From Mercenaria mercenaria (lineage: Eukaryota > Mollusca > Bivalvia > Venerida > Veneridae): 64,000 nucleotides of DNA. Shown here in pieces: positions 61,539 to 64,000 of this stretch. Position 1 is the stretch's first letter, and every line of letters begins with the position of its first letter. The translations under genes were made by a program, and so were the position numbers. Under the pieces are notes generated by a model that was not told the DNA's origin, did no database searches, and saw nothing but the letters and a program-made list of their open reading frames with translations. Location of the stretch: positions 60,663,501-60,727,500 of the forward strand of contig NC_069369.1 of assembly GCF_021730395.1 (NCBI RefSeq), given 5' to 3'.

Positions 61539-62794
61539 GGCTAGACATAACGATCTGGCAAATGTTTTCGATTATTCTCATCTTTTCCGGTGGAAACACT
61601 TCCATCCATATGTTCTCCATTTTGGAAAAGTTAACTTATAGTGTTATAAATGTTCACGTGTGTAACGTCTTCCCACATACATTCCAATTATTATAAATTT
61701 TCCTTTTTCCAAATACTCTCGTCGTATTGTTCTGCTCAAGCTTGAATCTTTCAAGCAGGTAGTATGCCAACATACATGCAATTAGTTGTAACGAAGTGTG
61801 TTATCAACCAAATTTTACTATCCTCTACTTTATCGTATATTTTAACTATTTCAATCTCCCTGCAAAAATCTTTCTCTTTCACTGACTGTGCGTCTGTTGA
61901 TAATTTCCGAAAGGGGAGTTAAACAGTAATCGAAGATAGAAACAAGTGAATTGTCTTTCCTGGACGGAGAAAAGTAACGAGACAACGAACATACAAGAAA
62001 AAATGCTTTTATACTGAGCAAACTGAAACGTTCACACGTGTGCTATACAATTGCAGGGTAGAAAATATACCATATTTATACAAACTTCATTGTCTAGATT
62101 CAATGATGAAGCTCAGTAAACTGTCTGCATTAGCACAAAGCCCATTCAGAACGAAGGATAAATTCATTTCGTACAATATATATCATACAAATTACATACG
62201 TTAACCATTATGTATTTCATGCAAAACGAGGGCCCAGTGTATCGAAAATTTTCTTTCCACGCATTTTTTATAGAAATACAGTATCAGATAAAACTGTACA
62301 AACAAATTCAATTACCAACGTAATTGAAAATTTACGGCGGGAAACATCACGTAGACGACGTCACGGCGCAAATGACGTTAGTAAGTGTACAAAATAACAA
62401 GTATTTACATTTCATCAAACCTTCTTTTTAGCAATAAGATACTGAATTAAACGTTCCATATCGATCCTAAACTAAGCAGGTTTCGGGCCACAAAAGTAGC
62501 CCTCTGGCAATTTTAGTGCATTAGCCGGGCCACAAAAGTGGCCCTCTGGCAGTCTTAGGGTTAAATTTCCATGAAATGCGCGGGAATATCTGAGTTGTTT
62601 TTTCACGTTGACGTCATTTCCATTTGAATTATTCGTTTGGAGCCGTAATACGTTTACGCTTTGCCACGGAACGCGCATATATAAAAAGGTGTTATAACAG
62701 CACGTGAGCGCGAAAATCTCTCTGTTAACACACGTCTTCTCTCTTGTTAATACACCCCCAAAAGTGACAAGAACAGCAGTTTTATGCTAGAATA
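61539..62794. other. gene-free interval with paired 42-bp repeat
   Basis: Mostly unique AT-rich DNA. At 62484-62552 two units spaced 42 bases (cgggccacaaaagtagccct) read on the minus strand as LPEGHFCGP and LPEGYFCGP, next to a TTAA (62566) with a CCCTAAGACTGCC start. This resembles a piggyBac-type terminus with sub-terminal repeats. A TTGACGTCA CRE-like site is near 62610. Confidence 0.4.
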
Positions 62795-63028
62795 TATTAC
62801 GAGAACTTTAGTAAATCAAGAAAGGGGCGTTTTATATCGTCATACTATGTCGAGATATCTTTATAGCTTACGCGGATCTCGAGAAAAATTATTAAACATT
62901 GAAAAAATGAATGCAATAAGTCAATAAAATATATCGCTTTGTTGTGATAATATGTTGATTTCTCGCGAAAATATGTCGATATTTGCGTTATCTAACGCGA
63001 CATTGCGAGGCCCATAAACGTTTCCGTA
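62795..63028 (+). mobile_element. solo copy of the palindrome-core repeat
   Basis: Starts tattacgagaactttagtaa and ends gcccataaacgtttccgta. Collinear with the inner ~240 bases of each arm of the 53-56 kb palindrome (tttctcgcgaaaatatgtcg shared). It shows that this part of the palindrome is an independent dispersed repeat. Confidence 0.8.
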
Positions 63029-63147
63029 AATTTTAGTATCGGATACTATAAAAGCAAGCTAATTTAACTTCCTTATCTGGCCGGCATGATTTTGAAGCGA
63101 AGCAATTGACATTGTTAAAGTAAGGAAGTTATTTGCTTTATCTTTAG

Positions 63148-63475
63148 TCCTAAACAAATCTTTCTTTCCGGTAACATGCTAAAAACATTTAGGGTAGGTA
63201 GGTCGGATTTTTTTTTACTTTTTTTTATTAAGTGAGACTTTTCGGAAATTATTTTTGTGTCAAAAAATGAATATAAATAAGAGGGTTATGCCTTTAGAGC
63301 ATCAGTAAGTTGATTTCTAACATCACTGACCATGTTTAAAGCATAAAAAGTGCAGTTTTGCAACTTTTTGTTAAAAAGCTGAAAATAAAATTCTCCAAGG
63401 CCATAAAAACATTTAGGTCGGGCCAAACATTAGGGTAGGTCGGGATACCAGAAACAAACATCTTTTTAGGCCTTA
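63148..63475. mobile_element. MITE, second copy of the TAGGCCTAAAA family
   Basis: Aligns with 21845-22170 over most of its length and ends aacatctttttaggcctta. It lies within 30 bases of the stop codon of the ART-like gene, so it probably forms part of that gene's 3' UTR. Confidence 0.75.
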
Positions 63476-63502
63476 TAACGACCTTTTATATGGCCCACAT
63501 GA

Positions 63503-64000
63503 TTACACTGCTGATATTGCATGTAGTAAAGCCAGAAGACTACAGATATGTAACATGACAGAGTTAACACGACATGCAGCCGAACAATACGCCTCGTTCA
63601 GGGTGTCCTGCTCTTTTATCACAGCGTCTATCTCTTCTCTAGACGGTGAATATACCTGACGAACATACATAATTTCCTTTGGGTTATTCGGATGGAGAGC
63701 CCTATTAACAGGTAATTTAGACATAGTCGTGTTTATCTCCGCCTCGTCTGAAACTTTTCCTTCTATCAGAAACATTTTAACAGTAGTTCCTAGCACTTCT
63801 TTCTGGTAGGCAAACTTTTCTTGTACATAATCAGCTATGTACACACCTCGCAATTCTTTAATGATTAAGAGAATGTTTCCACTGGCAAAATTAAGCGCTG
63901 GATTGACATCGGTAGAACAGCTGAAGAAACCCTCTTCAACAAACTTGGTTCTGTCAGCATATGGCCAGTCCATGGCTACCCCACGGAAGAGCTGATTATA
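63503..64000 (-). CDS. ADP-ribosyltransferase-like protein, 3' part, likely GPI-anchored
   Basis: Partial: the frame is open to the window edge (165 codons), so the true start is outside. Reading in from the edge, the R-S-E order of arginine-type ARTs is visible: LFRGVA (NAD-binding Arg), FFSCSTD followed by NPALNFASG (STS motif and helix), then AYQKEVLGTTVKMF at the position of the ExE/QxE motif, here Q-K-E. Arg-specific ecto-ARTs normally have ExE; QxE is known in C3-like and guanine-modifying (pierisin, clam CARP-1) enzymes, so the target may differ. The last ~17 residues are hydrophobic (SVMLHICSLLALLHAISAV) after small residues (CSAAC), as in a GPI-anchor signal, which suggests an outer-surface protein. 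The ART call is from motif order; the substrate is inference. Confidence 0.7.
   Translation of the reverse strand, partial: YNQLFRGVAMDWPYADRTKFVEEGFFSCSTDVNPALNFASGNILLIIKELRGVYIADYVQEKFAYQKEVLGTTVKMFLIEGKVSDEAEINTTMSKLPVNRALHPNNPKEIMYVRQVYSPSREEIDAVIKEQDTLNEAYCSAACRVNSVMLHICSLLALLHAISAV

Noticed and set aside
1-64000. CRISPR arrays, operons or bacterial-type systems
   Set aside because: Repeat blocks are minisatellites, satellites and transposons. Gene structure is exon/intron with eukaryotic splice signals.

Overview
The window reads as intron-rich, AT-rich nuclear DNA of a bivalve mollusc, probably a venerid-type clam. Evidence: short exons with GT/AG borders split by kilobase introns; tRNA-derived SINEs with an Arg(ACG)-like head and a GGCGTTAAAC tail, resembling bivalve SINEs such as RUDI; foldback elements with GAGCCGTGCC ends and an actaggtcac satellite of types I associate with bivalve genomes. 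The taxon is inference from these repeats; no database was searched.

Layout. (1) 1.06-9.09 kb and 14.01-21.77 kb are two direct copies of one ~8 kb segment. Each carries a five-exon gene for a type II membrane protein: cytoplasmic tail, one transmembrane helix, Cys-containing stalk, and a C-type-lectin-like domain (CTLD) at the C-terminus. Copy B (14421-20427) is open throughout. Copy A (1431-7702) keeps all five exons, with exons 2-5 the same length as in B, but has a stop at codon 34. The spacer between the copies (9.1-14.0 kb) holds a ~145-bp satellite, a young SINE with perfect target duplications, and a decayed THAP-transposase DNA transposon with an opposite-strand accessory gene of PHD/SWIM type (ISL2EU-like). 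(2) 21.8-30.9 kb is gene-free and holds MITEs and dispersed repeats. (3) 30.9-32.4 kb is a non-autonomous, Helitron/Helentron-like element built of ~330-bp tandem units. It lies just upstream of (4) a complete six-exon gene (32554-36272) for a 267-residue secreted protein of which about one residue in six is methionine. (5) 36.3-49.2 kb is gene-poor with several inverted-repeat elements. (6) At 50.3-51.7 kb is a diverged segmental copy of only the last exon and downstream DNA of the Met-rich gene. (7) 51.9-56.1 kb contains a GA-rich minisatellite bracketed by a perfect 44-bp inverted repeat, then a 2.7 kb palindrome interrupted by a SINE. (8) 56.98-60.26 kb is a Tc1/mariner DD34E transposon with an intact transposase, TA target duplications and unusually long flanking DNA. 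(9) The right edge holds the 3' part of a minus-strand ADP-ribosyltransferase-like gene with a likely GPI-anchor tail.

The real host genes are therefore a tandem pair of lectin-like receptors, a Met-rich secreted protein with an orphan exon copy, and an ecto-ART-like gene. There is no sign that they form one pathway. The most interesting signal is the receptor tail: five of its six tyrosines are followed by x-Asn, the binding consensus of Grb2-type SH2 domains. All exon joins are read from splice-site consensus, phase agreement and copy-to-copy conservation, without transcript data.
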